A stretch of 64,000 nt of DNA from Vreelandella sp031769195 (lineage in GTDB: Bacteria; Pseudomonadota; Gammaproteobacteria; Pseudomonadales; Halomonadaceae), in the NCBI RefSeq assembly GCF_031769195.1, contig NZ_JAVHNP010000001.1:62001-126000 (forward strand), written 5' to 3'. Below, one piece after another: positions 25,580 to 34,562 of this stretch; within the stretch, counting starts at the first letter, position 1, and every line of letters begins with the position of its first letter. Below the pieces are notes generated by a model. It was not told where the DNA came from and did no database searches. It worked only from the letters and a program-made list of their open reading frames with translations. The position numbers and the translations under genes were made by a program.

Positions 25580-28396
25580 TTAGGGCTGTAGCGCTGGCTC
25601 CGCCCTGCTTAAGCGGCAAGCGGCGTACTTGAACTCCGGTATTTTGCCGTAGGGGTCCAGCGCTGGGTTAGTCAGCAGATTGGCGGCGGCCTCCGCGTAG
25701 GCAAACGGCACAAACACCATGCCATCGGGGACTTTGTCATCCACCCGCGCCGTCAGCGTGATCGTTCCTCTTCGCGTGGTGATGGTGAGCTTCTCGCCCG
25801 GCGCGACGCCTAAACGGTGCAGCTCCCCCGGCGATAGGCTGGCCACCGCTTCTGGCTCTAGCGCGTCGAGCACCTGGGCACGCCGCGTCATAGAGCCCGT
25901 ATGCCAATGCTCTAGCTGGCGGCCAGTGGTCAGCACCGTGGGGTAGTCAGCATCTACCGGCTCATCCGGTGGCAGCGGGCGCGTGGGGGAGAATTTGGCC
26001 AACCCACCCGCGCGGGGAAAGGCATCGCTGAATACCACGTCCTGGCCTGGGGCATCCTCCGCTGGGCAGGGGTAGGTCACGGAGTTTTCCCGCGCTAAAC
26101 GCTCCCAACTAATGTGGTTGAGCGAGTGCATGCCCTGCTGCATTTCGGCAAACACCTCCTGGGGGTGCTGATAGCGCCAGCCGAGCCCAAAGCGGTTGGC
26201 GATTTCTTGAATAATCCACCAATCAGGCTTGGCCTGCCCAGGCAGCGGTAAGGCAGCACGCCCAAGCTGAACTTGGCGGTTAGTGTTAGTCACGGTGCCG
26301 TCTTTCTCGGGCCACGCGGAAGCAGGCAAAATCACATCGGCGAACTGGGCGGTTTCCGTCACAAACAGGTCCTGAACTACTAAGTGCTCAAGCTTGCCCA
26401 GCGCGGCACGGGCGTGGGTGAGATCAGGATCAGACATCGCCGGATTTTCACCCAAAATGTACATACCGCGCACGTCGCCTGTGTGGATCGCATTCATCAC
26501 TTCCACCACCGTCAGCCCTGGCTCATCGCTTAACGGCGTATTCCATAGCTCTTCAAACGCGGCGCGCAGTTGGCTATCGCTTACAGGCTGGTAATCCGGC
26601 AGCACCATGGGAATCAGCCCCGCATCCGAGGCTCCCTGCACGTTGTTTTGCCCGCGCAGGGGATGCAGGCCCGTGCCGGGGCGACCGGTGTGGCCGCAGG
26701 CCAGTGCCAAAGAAATCAGGCAGCGGGCGTTGTCGGTGCCGTGGGTATGCTGAGAAATACCCATACCCCAGAAAATCATCGCTTTCTCAGCCTTGGCATA
26801 GCGCCTCGCCACGTCACGAATGGTGTCGGGGGCGACGCCGCACAGCGCACTCATGGCTTCTGGCGTGCTGTGAGCCACGCTCTGTTTGAGCGCCTCAAAG
26901 CCTTCGGTGTGGGCATCGATGTAGGCTTGGTTATACAGCTCTTCAGCAATAATCACGTGAAGCAGCGCGTTGAATAGCGACACGTCTGCTCCCGGTGTAA
27001 AGCGCACGCTAAGGCTCGCGTAGGCGTCTAGGGCCTGACCGCGCGGGTCGAGAATAATGATCTCGGTGCCCTGCTTGGCCGCCTGTTTGAAGAACGTCGC
27101 CGCCACGGGGTGATTCACGGCGGGGTTACAGCCAGTAAGAATCACCACATCGGCTTCTAGCGCCTGCATAAACGAAGCGGTCACCGCGCCAGAACCCAAA
27201 CACTCCATCAGCGCCGCGACGGAGCTGGCGTGGCAAAGCCGCGTGCAGTGGTCCACGTTATTGCTACCAAAGCCGGTGCGCACCAGCTTCTGAAACAGCC
27301 ACGCCTCTTCGTTCGAGCATTTGGCGCTCCCAAAGCCCGCCAGCGCCTTGGGGCCTTGGGCCTGTTTAATCGCCATCAGGCCGCCCGCCGCGATCTCCAG
27401 CGCCTCATCCCAGCTTGCCTCACGGAAATGGCTGGACGGGTTGGCTGGGTCAAAACGGGCGTCGAGTGACTTGGGAATACCGGGCAAGCGTATCAGCGGT
27501 GTGGTCAGGCGTGCCGGGTGGCTCACGTAATCAAACCCAAAACGCCCTTTAACACACAGGCGGTTCTGGTTAGCCGGGCCATTGCGCCCTTCCACGTAGG
27601 CCAGGGTATCGTCGTTAATATGGTAAGTGAGCTGGCAGCCCACCCCACAGTAGGGGCATACAGAATCCACCTGCCGCCGGCTTTGAGAATCGCCCTGGCC
27701 TTCTGCATTTACCACGGTGGCGGGCATTAACGCCCCCGTAGGGCAGGCCTGGACACACTCGCCGCAGCCGACACAGGTGCTATCCCCCATGGGGTCAGCA
27801 AAATCAAATACCACGGTAGCCGCAGCGCCCCGCTGCGCGAGGCCAATCACATCGTTGCTCTGCACCTCGCGGCAGGCGCGCACGCACAGGTTGCAGGTAA
27901 TGCAGGCATCCAGATTAACGTGCATCGCCGGGTGGCTGGTATCTGGCTGGCTCACCTGTGACGCTTTCGCTGCATGGCTAACGGGTACTTCACGCCGTGG
28001 CGGTAGCCACGCTTTTACCACCGTTTCATCTACCGCCAACTGCTCGGCGATTGCCCAGAAGTGGCTGGAGCGGTCAGGGCTTTGGGCGCGGCTAGGCTGG
28101 TCGGCCATCAGCAGTTCCAGCACGGTTTTACGGGCCTGCACAGCACGGGGAGAGCTTGCGCTGCGCACGACCATGCCGGGCTTGGCCTCACGAATGCAGC
28201 TTGCCGCCAGCACGCGCTCGCCTTCGATTTCCACCATACAGGCGCGGCAGTTGCCATCCGCGCGGTAGCCGGGGGCGTCTTTGAAACAGAGATGGGGAAT
28301 GGTCTCCCCGGCGCGTTTGGCTACCTGCCAAAGGGTTTCGCCGGGGTAAGCGGTCACCTCTTGGTGATCTAGAGATAGGGTAAATGAATGCGTCAT
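25580..28396 (-). CDS. fdsA: formate dehydrogenase alpha subunit (Mo/W-bis-PGD, FdsA type)
   Basis: FdsA oxidises formate to CO2 in a soluble NAD+-linked complex. The 938 residues carry, in order: a 2Fe-2S ferredoxin domain (C37, C50, C53, C67), two 4Fe-4S clusters (C165/168/171/175 and C208/211/214/218), the molybdopterin-domain 4Fe-4S cluster (C247, C250, C254, C281), and the active-site segment 'VDHCTRLCHASS' with C388 as the probable metal ligand where E. coli FdhF has selenocysteine. The C-terminal dinucleotide-binding domain has 'TTGRQLEHWHTGSMTRR'. It overlaps the end of the fused partner gene by 4 bp (ATGA). No fdhD, fdsD or cofactor gene is adjacent. Confidence 0.94.
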   Translation of the reverse strand: MTHSFTLSLDHQEVTAYPGETLWQVAKRAGETIPHLCFKDAPGYRADGNCRACMVEIEGERVLAASCIREAKPGMVVRSASSPRAVQARKTVLELLMADQPSRAQSPDRSSHFWAIAEQLAVDETVVKAWLPPRREVPVSHAAKASQVSQPDTSHPAMHVNLDACITCNLCVRACREVQSNDVIGLAQRGAAATVVFDFADPMGDSTCVGCGECVQACPTGALMPATVVNAEGQGDSQSRRQVDSVCPYCGVGCQLTYHINDDTLAYVEGRNGPANQNRLCVKGRFGFDYVSHPARLTTPLIRLPGIPKSLDARFDPANPSSHFREASWDEALEIAAGGLMAIKQAQGPKALAGFGSAKCSNEEAWLFQKLVRTGFGSNNVDHCTRLCHASSVAALMECLGSGAVTASFMQALEADVVILTGCNPAVNHPVAATFFKQAAKQGTEIIILDPRGQALDAYASLSVRFTPGADVSLFNALLHVIIAEELYNQAYIDAHTEGFEALKQSVAHSTPEAMSALCGVAPDTIRDVARRYAKAEKAMIFWGMGISQHTHGTDNARCLISLALACGHTGRPGTGLHPLRGQNNVQGASDAGLIPMVLPDYQPVSDSQLRAAFEELWNTPLSDEPGLTVVEVMNAIHTGDVRGMYILGENPAMSDPDLTHARAALGKLEHLVVQDLFVTETAQFADVILPASAWPEKDGTVTNTNRQVQLGRAALPLPGQAKPDWWIIQEIANRFGLGWRYQHPQEVFAEMQQGMHSLNHISWERLARENSVTYPCPAEDAPGQDVVFSDAFPRAGGLAKFSPTRPLPPDEPVDADYPTVLTTGRQLEHWHTGSMTRRAQVLDALEPEAVASLSPGELHRLGVAPGEKLTITTRRGTITLTARVDDKVPDGMVFVPFAYAEAAANLLTNPALDPYGKIPEFKYAACRLSRAEPALQP

Positions 28397-30132
28397 AACG
28401 CTCCCCCTTCAGCGGCATCGCTGACAATAATCTGCTGCTGGGCAAGCGCTGGGCGAAAATCCTTAAGCAGCCCCAGAACCGGGTTAGGTGCCGCCTGCCC
28501 CAGCCCGCAAATCGACGCATTCTGCATCACCTGCGCCAGCCGGGTCAGCGCCTGTACATTCCAGGTGGGTTGCTCTATCAGAGTGAGCATTTTCTCTGTG
28601 CCCACCCGGCAAGGCGTACACTGCCCGCAGGATTCATCGGCAAAAAAAGCCAGCAAATTGGTGGCCACCGCCTGAAGGCTATCGTGATCAGAGAGCACCA
28701 CAATCGCCGCTGATCCAATAAAGCAGCCGTGGGCCTGTAGCGTGTCAAAGTCCAACGGCACATCCGCTTTACTGGCAGGTAAAATGCCTCCCGACGCGCC
28801 GCCGGGAAGATAGGCCGCTAGCGTGTGCCCCGCCGCCATACCACCGCAATACTCGTCTATCAGCTCGCGCAGGGTGATGCCTGCCGGTGCCACGTGCACA
28901 CCGGGCTTTTGTACACGCCCAGATACAGAAAAGCTGCGCAGGCCGTGCCTGCCGTTGCGCCCCTGCTGGGCGAACCATGCGCCGCCTTTTTGCCAAATGG
29001 GCACGATCCAATACACCGTTTCCACGTTATTCACCAGCGTTGGGCGGCCAAACAGCCCTTGCTGAGCCACATAGGGCGGGCGGTGACGCGGCTTACCGGG
29101 TTTGCCCTCAAGAGACTCAATCAGCGCCGACTCTTCACCACAAATATAGGCCCCCGCCCCTCGGCGCATCACGATAAACCCGGGGGAAACGATTCCCTCT
29201 GCTTCCAGCTCTGCAATGGCCTCGTGGAGCACCCGGTGCAGGCCGGGGTATTCATCGCGCAGATAGATATAAAGCGCCTTGGCTTCAATGGCCCAGGCAC
29301 TGACTAGCGCGCCTTCCAGAAACTGGTGCGGGGCACGCTCTAAGTAGTAGCGATCTTTAAAGGTGCCAGGTTCACCTTCGTCCGCGTTAATGACGCAGTA
29401 GCGTGGCCCGGCCTCTTGGCGCACCGCTTGCCACTTTTTAAAGGTGGGAAAACCGGCCCCACCCAGCCCCCGAAGCCCTGAGGTTTCGAGTGCCTGCAGT
29501 AAGGCTTCTACGCTGACCTCACCGTCGCGTGCACTGGCCAACAGCCGGTAGCCCCCTGCCTGCTGATACTCAGCCAATCGCTGCCAAATAATCGCCTCAG
29601 GATGAAAGTGCCCGGTATCCACTACCGCCTCGACCCCATCGGCCGTGGCGTATAACACATGGTGGTGGCCCACTTCTGCCACGGGCGCCGTGTCACAGCG
29701 GCCCATGCAGGGGGCACGCACCACGCGCACGCACTCAGGGTCCACCCGAGCGGCAAGCGCGTCATGTAACGCCTGTGCTCCTGCCAATTGGCAAGAGAGC
29801 GAATCACATACCCGAATAGTGGTATCCGGTGGCGGCACTTGATGATCGTGTACCACATCAAAATGGGCATAGAAGGTGGCGGTTTCATAAACGGCGGCCA
29901 TGGGCAGGTTCATATACGCCGCCAGCGCACGCAGCTCGACCATCGATAAGTGGCCATGGGCCTCTTGAATAACGTGCAGATGCTCTATGAGGTGATCACG
30001 CTGCTTCAATTGTTCATTAAGGCGCTCATCGCCTAATAAGCCGCGCAGTGTCGCCAGCGCGACAGGGGCCACATCGCGCCCTTTCGGGTAACCACGACGG
30101 CGGCGAGAGGACGTACCGGTTTGAGAAGTCAT
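28393..30132 (-). CDS. fdsB: formate dehydrogenase NADH-side subunit, fused FdsG-FdsB
   Basis: One 579-residue protein combines two subunits that are separate in the classic FdsGBA enzyme. Residues about 20-155 are a NuoE/FdsG-like thioredoxin-fold domain with its 2Fe-2S cysteines (C109, C114, C142, C146). Residues about 215-579 are NuoF/FdsB-like, with the FMN/NADH segment 'GLGGAGFPTFKKW', 'VINADEGEPGTFKDR', 'GAGAYICGEESALIESLEGKPG' and the 4Fe-4S motif 'SCGQCTPCRVG' plus a later Cys in 'SICGLG'. It passes formate electrons to NAD+. I use the ATG at 30132 (GGATGG seven bases upstream) over a TTG at 30156. Confidence 0.92.
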   Translation of the reverse strand: MTSQTGTSSRRRRGYPKGRDVAPVALATLRGLLGDERLNEQLKQRDHLIEHLHVIQEAHGHLSMVELRALAAYMNLPMAAVYETATFYAHFDVVHDHQVPPPDTTIRVCDSLSCQLAGAQALHDALAARVDPECVRVVRAPCMGRCDTAPVAEVGHHHVLYATADGVEAVVDTGHFHPEAIIWQRLAEYQQAGGYRLLASARDGEVSVEALLQALETSGLRGLGGAGFPTFKKWQAVRQEAGPRYCVINADEGEPGTFKDRYYLERAPHQFLEGALVSAWAIEAKALYIYLRDEYPGLHRVLHEAIAELEAEGIVSPGFIVMRRGAGAYICGEESALIESLEGKPGKPRHRPPYVAQQGLFGRPTLVNNVETVYWIVPIWQKGGAWFAQQGRNGRHGLRSFSVSGRVQKPGVHVAPAGITLRELIDEYCGGMAAGHTLAAYLPGGASGGILPASKADVPLDFDTLQAHGCFIGSAAIVVLSDHDSLQAVATNLLAFFADESCGQCTPCRVGTEKMLTLIEQPTWNVQALTRLAQVMQNASICGLGQAAPNPVLGLLKDFRPALAQQQIIVSDAAEGGAL

Positions 30133-30428
30133 GACACGCCATCCAGAGCTAGGCAAACCAGCGTCACCAACGCATTATTTAAAGCAGCGCCGCTCATCAA
30201 AAGAGGGCTAGGCTTATGAGCAAGCGTTTAGGCTGGTAAGTCGGTTTTGGTTAAGTACGTTGTTAGCGGCTTTTTATAGCATAGAGGTTAAGCGGTAACG
30301 GGGAAACTTCCGCGTTCACACGCCCCGACACGCTTGTCGTGACCGTCACCCGCAAAGACACCAGCACTGGCAACGGGGCCAGACTCTCTTTATGATTTGC
30401 CGTCATTTTAATAGGTTAGGAGTGTGGC
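30133..30428. other. 296-bp gap between divergent fdsB and metal-binding protein gene
   Basis: Nothing coding is seen. Both flanking genes are read outward, so it must hold two promoters, but I find no convincing -35/-10 pair and no clear operator repeat. The segment near 30265-30300 is locally AT-rich. Confidence 0.3.
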
Positions 30429-31346
30429 ATGGATAAGCGAGCACCCTGGATACTCACGCTCTTGTTGGCAGCAGCGCTCTCCTCTTCCCAGGCGCTGGGC
30501 GCCTCGACACTCAAGGTCATCGCCTCTTTTTCAGTGATTGAAGACCTGGTTAAGCGTGTTGCGGGCGACGATATCAACATTACGACCATTGTACCGGTGG
30601 GCCAGGACGTTCACCGCTGGGAGCTAACGCCGCCTAACGTGCTGGCCGTCGAAGAAGCCGACATCGTATTTTATAACGGCCACGGCTTAGAGCCTTGGAT
30701 TCGCCACTTAGAGGCGATGGCCAGCGACACGCTGACGTTAATGGCACTGGCGGAAACCGCCGATTACGCGCCGCTCACTATTCCGGTGGGCCAGCATAAA
30801 GGCAATCCTGACCCGCATATGTGGATGGCCCCACAAGGAGCCGCTGCGTATATCGACGTGATTGCTCAAACGCTCAGCGCTCGCTACCCGGATAAAGCCA
30901 GCCTCTTTCAAACCCGCGCCGCCGACGCAAAAGAGGGTCTCGCGCTACTGGATCAGCAGCTAAAAGAGCGATTGGAGGGTATTCCACAAATTAATCGCCT
31001 ACTGACCACCAGCGAGGCGTCTTTTGGCTACTTTGCCCACGCTTATGGCTTTGACGCCGCTGCCATTTGGGGGCTTAACAGTGAAACGTTGGGCAGTGCG
31101 CAGGCCATGGAAACCATGAGCCAGCGTCTAGCTGACCAGCGCCCGCCCGCGCTGTTTTATGAGAGCACGACGCCCTACATTCATATGGATGCACTCGCGC
31201 GGGAAGCCGGCATCACACTGGCAGGCCCGCTCTATGTGGATACGCTCAGTGACACCGATGGGCCTGCTTACAACTACCCCGCCATGCTGCGCCATAATGC
31301 TGAGCTTTTGCATGAAGCCCTGGGGGGAGCCAGGGCCGAGGAGTAA
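30429..31346 (+). CDS. orphan metal ABC transporter substrate-binding protein (ZnuA/SitA class)
   Basis: A 305-residue cluster A-I binding protein for Zn, Mn or Fe. A signal peptide (1-24) is followed by 'LKVIASFSVIEDLVKRVAGD'. The likely metal ligands are the His in 'VGQDVHRWELTPPN', the His in 'NPDPHMWMAP', the Glu of 'TSEASFGYFAHAYG' and the Asp of 'YVDTLSD'. There is no His-rich loop typical of zinc-specific ZnuA, so Mn/Fe is somewhat favoured. TTAGGAG precedes the ATG. No permease or ATPase is adjacent; the gene is convergent with gph, 3 bp apart, so it must use partners encoded elsewhere or act alone. Confidence 0.88.
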   Translation: MDKRAPWILTLLLAAALSSSQALGASTLKVIASFSVIEDLVKRVAGDDINITTIVPVGQDVHRWELTPPNVLAVEEADIVFYNGHGLEPWIRHLEAMASDTLTLMALAETADYAPLTIPVGQHKGNPDPHMWMAPQGAAAYIDVIAQTLSARYPDKASLFQTRAADAKEGLALLDQQLKERLEGIPQINRLLTTSEASFGYFAHAYGFDAAAIWGLNSETLGSAQAMETMSQRLADQRPPALFYESTTPYIHMDALAREAGITLAGPLYVDTLSDTDGPAYNYPAMLRHNAELLHEALGGARAEE

Positions 31347-31349
31347 CCG

Positions 31350-32018
31350 CTAGCTCATCAGCTCACGAAGCGATGCCACTAGCAGGTCGGGGTGGCTCTG
31401 CTCAATAGGTTCGCCGTGGTTATAGCCGTACGGGAGTGCCACCGTCGCAAATCCCGCTGCTTTACCCGCCGCTATATCGTGGCGGGAATCGCCCACCATC
31501 ACACTCTCCGACGGTGCAATATCCAGCGTTTGCGCCACGTGTATTAACGGCATTGGGCTAGGCTTTTTCTCGGCCAGCGAATCCCCTCCCACGGTAGCAG
31601 TGAACAGCGCCAGCAAATCAAAGTGGCTTAAAATAGGCGCAATAAACCGCTCAGGCTTATTGGTAATTAAGGCCAGCACGAAGCCCGCCTCGTGCAGAGC
31701 ATGTAATGCTTCAGACACACCGGGGTAAAGCGCTGTTAACGCATTAGGTGCCGCTCCGTAGTGGCGCATAAACGCGTCATAAGCGCTTTGTTGAAGCTCC
31801 GCCTCTGGGGCCGTGTTCAGCGCCCAGGTAAGCGCTCGCTCTACCAGCACCTGCGCGCCATTACCTACCCAATCTCGCACCAGCGACTCACTCGGCTTTG
31901 CTAGCCCGACCTCATGCAGCGCTTGCTGCACGGCAACAGCCAAATCGGGCACCGAGTCAATTAACGTGCCGTCTAGATCAAAAGCAATTAACCGTTTTCC
32001 TTGCAAAATGGTATGCAC
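31350..32018 (-). CDS. gph: phosphoglycolate phosphatase
   Basis: Gph is a HAD-superfamily hydrolase that clears 2-phosphoglycolate formed during DNA repair. The 222 residues contain HAD motif I 'FDLDGTLIDS' (13-22), motif II 'ALITNKPERF', and motif IV 'MVGDSRHDIAAGKAAG'. 'DWVGNGAQVLVERAL' is characteristic of Gph. It usually follows rpe in one operon; here rpe lies 1.6 kb upstream and a plus-strand ndh gene sits between them, so gph needs its own promoter. Confidence 0.93.
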   Translation of the reverse strand: MHTILQGKRLIAFDLDGTLIDSVPDLAVAVQQALHEVGLAKPSESLVRDWVGNGAQVLVERALTWALNTAPEAELQQSAYDAFMRHYGAAPNALTALYPGVSEALHALHEAGFVLALITNKPERFIAPILSHFDLLALFTATVGGDSLAEKKPSPMPLIHVAQTLDIAPSESVMVGDSRHDIAAGKAAGFATVALPYGYNHGEPIEQSHPDLLVASLRELMS

Positions 32019-32047
32019 CCTGCGCCCTCACTGGTTCGTTACTACTC

Positions 32048-32077
32048 TTGGCTAGCCACAATAGTGATGAATTTAAT
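32048..32077 (+). promoter_or_regulatory. possible promoter for ndh
   Basis: TTGGCT (32048-32053) and TTTAAT (32072-32077) are separated by 18 bp in the gap between divergent gph and ndh. Consensus matches are four and five of six. The leader would be about 70 nt. Confidence 0.3.
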
Positions 32078-32153
32078 TATCTTACCTGCTTAGACCTTCG
32101 TCAGACACCGCATAAAGTTCTATGCTGTGGCTATATTCGCCAAGGAGAGAGTA

Positions 32154-33452
32154 ATGGCCATTCCCCGAATTGTAATTGTGGGCGGCGGTGCCGGTGGGCT
32201 AGCCCTTGCCACGCGGCTTGGACATACGCTGGGCAAGAAAAAACGCGCAGAGATTGTGTTGCTAGACCGCAACGCCACCCATGTATGGAAGCCACTGCTA
32301 CATGAGCTGGCCACCGGGGTACTGAACTCCAGCATGGATGAAGTGGATTACCGTGGGCACTCTTCTGCCCATTACTACCGCTACCAGCGCGGCTCGCTGA
32401 ACGGATTGGACAAGGAGCAGAAGGTGATTCACCTAGCCCCGATCCAAGATGAAGAGGGCGTTGAAGTATTACCTGCCCGCCAGCTCACCTACGATTATTT
32501 GGTGCTATCACTGGGCAGCATTTCCAATGACTTTGGCACTCAAGGAGTCGCAGAGCACTGCCACTTTATAGACTCTCCTCAGCAGGCCAAGGCCTTCCAG
32601 CGGGATATGATCAATACCTTCCTACGCTATACCGACCCCACGCTGCGCCAGCATACCCAGCTTACTATTGGCATTGTAGGCGGCGGTGCCACCGGAGTGG
32701 AGCTGTCGGCAGAGTTGCTTGATGCCTCGCGCCTGCTCAATGCCTACGGCGTGACGGCTGTCGATCATCAAACGATTAGCGTGCATTTAATTGAAGCCGC
32801 CCCACGGCTGCTCCCCGGTTTATCGGAACGCATCAGCCAAACCGTGCAGCAAGAGCTGGAAAGCATGGGGGTGACCGTACACGTAGGCACGGCGATTCAA
32901 GAAGCGCAGGAGTATCAGTTGGTGACGGGCGACGGAGAGGTGATCGAAACCGACCTTAATGTCTGGGCCGCAGGTATCAAAGCCCCACCGTTTCTGACCG
33001 AGCTTGGCTTAAGCACCAATAAGCGCAATCAGATTAACGTTAAACAGACACTGCAAAGCGTAGATGACCCGCATATTTTTGCGCTGGGAGACTGCGCTAG
33101 CTGCCCTCAGGGCGATGATGCGACCGTCCCGCCGCGTGCCCAGGCGGCGCATCAACAGGCGAAGCTGCTGGCTAAAAACCTAGAGCGCTGCCTGGAAAAG
33201 AAGCCGCTGCAAGAGTTCACCTACCACGACCACGGCTCGTTGGTCTCGCTGGCCCGCTACGACGCAGTAGGCAACCTAATGCGCAGCTCTGCCTCTCGCG
33301 GCCTATTTTTGGAAGGCTGGCTGGCGCGCCAAGCCTATGCATCGCTGTACCGCATGCACCAGCTCTCGATTCACGGCGCGCCGAAAACCGGTCTTGCGTG
33401 GCTGGTGGATAAATTGAACCGCTACCTCAAACCACGCATGAAACTTCACTAA
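32154..33452 (+). CDS. ndh: type II NADH dehydrogenase (NDH-2)
   Basis: NDH-2 is a single-subunit, non-proton-pumping NADH:quinone oxidoreductase on the cytoplasmic face of the membrane. The 432-residue protein has the FAD Rossmann motif 'IVIVGGGAGGLALATRLG' at its N-terminus and the NADH motif 'IGIVGGGATGVELSAEL' near 175. It also has 'FALGDCASCP', the second FAD contact, and a basic C-terminal 'LNRYLKPRMKLH' suited to membrane binding. The start at 32154 has AAGGAG about eight bases upstream. The gene is inserted between rpe and gph on the opposite strand. Confidence 0.94.
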   Translation: MAIPRIVIVGGGAGGLALATRLGHTLGKKKRAEIVLLDRNATHVWKPLLHELATGVLNSSMDEVDYRGHSSAHYYRYQRGSLNGLDKEQKVIHLAPIQDEEGVEVLPARQLTYDYLVLSLGSISNDFGTQGVAEHCHFIDSPQQAKAFQRDMINTFLRYTDPTLRQHTQLTIGIVGGGATGVELSAELLDASRLLNAYGVTAVDHQTISVHLIEAAPRLLPGLSERISQTVQQELESMGVTVHVGTAIQEAQEYQLVTGDGEVIETDLNVWAAGIKAPPFLTELGLSTNKRNQINVKQTLQSVDDPHIFALGDCASCPQGDDATVPPRAQAAHQQAKLLAKNLERCLEKKPLQEFTYHDHGSLVSLARYDAVGNLMRSSASRGLFLEGWLARQAYASLYRMHQLSIHGAPKTGLAWLVDKLNRYLKPRMKLH

Positions 33453-33511
33453 AGACATGCAAAGGGCGGGAGACCTACCCTAACACCATGCAGTTAAGCA
33501 TGATAAGGGCT

Positions 33512-33592
33512 GTGGGAGGGAGCTTCAGCTCGCGATAAGAAGCTCGGCTAGGCGCCTAGCGGCGCCATTCGCCCGCTAAAGCGGCCTCCCAC
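33512..33592. repeat. REP pair (BIME-like element) between ndh and rpe
   Basis: Two related 24-bp units face each other. The left, 33512-33535, begins GTGGGAGGGAGCTTCAG and ends CTCGCGA. The right, 33569-33592, read on the minus strand, begins GTGGGAGGCCGCTTTAG and ends CGGGCGA. Each can form its own small stem, and the two pair with each other. A 14-bp palindrome, GCTAGGCGCCTAGC, lies between them (33547-33560). This is the standard layout of bacterial REP doublets mobilised by TnpA-REP (RAYT) enzymes. It also sits where convergent ndh and rpe transcripts end. Confidence 0.8.
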
Positions 33593-33634
33593 GCAGGCTT
33601 ACTTAGCATAATAGGTAGGTAAACCCGATAACTA

Positions 33635-34333
33635 TCAGCAAACCTTGGCTAACTCCGCACGCATCCGCTGGATTACACTATCGTAGCCGTGCGGGTCGTT
33701 GGCTTGATGGGCGTTAAAGATCGCTGAGCCTGCCACAAACGTATCGGCGCCAGCGGCGGCAATATCGGCGATGTTGTCGACTTTCACACCGCCATCAATT
33801 TCCAAGCGAATCGGGCGCCCAGACGCGTCGATGCGCGCCCGCGCTTCACGCAGCTTGTCCAGCGTGCCGGGGATAAACGACTGACCCCCAAAGCCGGGGT
33901 TAACGCTCATCAGCAGCACCATATCGACCTTGTCCATCACGTAATCCAGGTACGAAAGCGGCGTAGCCGGGTTAAACACCAGACCCGCCTGGCAGCCACC
34001 ATCGCGAATCAGCTGCAGCGAGCGGTCGATATGCTCAGAAGCTTCAGGATGGAAAGTGATGTAGCTGGCGCCAGCCTCGATGAAATCGCTAATCATGCGA
34101 TCCACAGGCTTCACCATCAGGTGCACATCAATCGGTGCGGTCACGCCATGATCACGCAGCGCCTTACATACCATCGGCCCAATGGTGAGATTCGGTACGT
34201 AATGGTTATCCATCACGTCAAAGTGAACCACATCGGCACCGGCCGCCAGCACGTTATCCACTTCCTCGCCCAACCGCGCAAAGTTAGCGGAGAGAATCGA
34301 AGGGGCAATTAGAAAATCCTGCGCAGCGCTCAT
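33635..34333 (-). CDS. rpe: ribulose-phosphate 3-epimerase
   Basis: Rpe interconverts ribulose 5-phosphate and xylulose 5-phosphate in the pentose phosphate pathway. The 232-residue TIM barrel carries 'IAPSILSANFARLGEEV', the catalytic and metal residues in 'VHFDVMDNHYVPNLTIGP', 'DVHLMVKPVDR', 'YITFHPEAS' and 'LEIDGGVKVDNI', then the phosphate-binding 'GADTFVAGSAIF'. GAGG lies upstream of the ATG. Separated from gph by ndh and a REP pair. Confidence 0.97.
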   Translation of the reverse strand: MSAAQDFLIAPSILSANFARLGEEVDNVLAAGADVVHFDVMDNHYVPNLTIGPMVCKALRDHGVTAPIDVHLMVKPVDRMISDFIEAGASYITFHPEASEHIDRSLQLIRDGGCQAGLVFNPATPLSYLDYVMDKVDMVLLMSVNPGFGGQSFIPGTLDKLREARARIDASGRPIRLEIDGGVKVDNIADIAAAGADTFVAGSAIFNAHQANDPHGYDSVIQRMRAELAKVC

Positions 34334-34461
34334 GGACGGGTCCTCAGATAATCAAAAATAAGGTCGCTATCTTACCAGAGCCGCCCGCGAAGCCCTATTC
34401 CCTCAGCGCCGCCCTATCACTGGCAAGCACTTCGTCATCTAGGCACTCTCGTGTTAAACCG

Positions 34462-34480
34462 ATATTTCCAAATAGAATAT
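34462..34480. promoter_or_regulatory. LysR-type box upstream of sbp, candidate CysB site
   Basis: ATATT (34462-34466) and AATAT (34476-34480) form an inverted repeat with a 9-bp spacer. It contains the T-N11-A pattern typical of LysR-family sites and is about 100 bp before the sbp start, in a locally AT-rich block. CysB is encoded at 13.1-14.1 kb. Assignment to CysB is inference. Confidence 0.35.
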
Positions 34481-34562
34481 AAATCGCAATTGTAATTCCA
34501 CAATCCTAGGTTTAACCTTAGCATCATTGCGATTCATCGCCCCCCGAATTAAGGAGCCTGTT

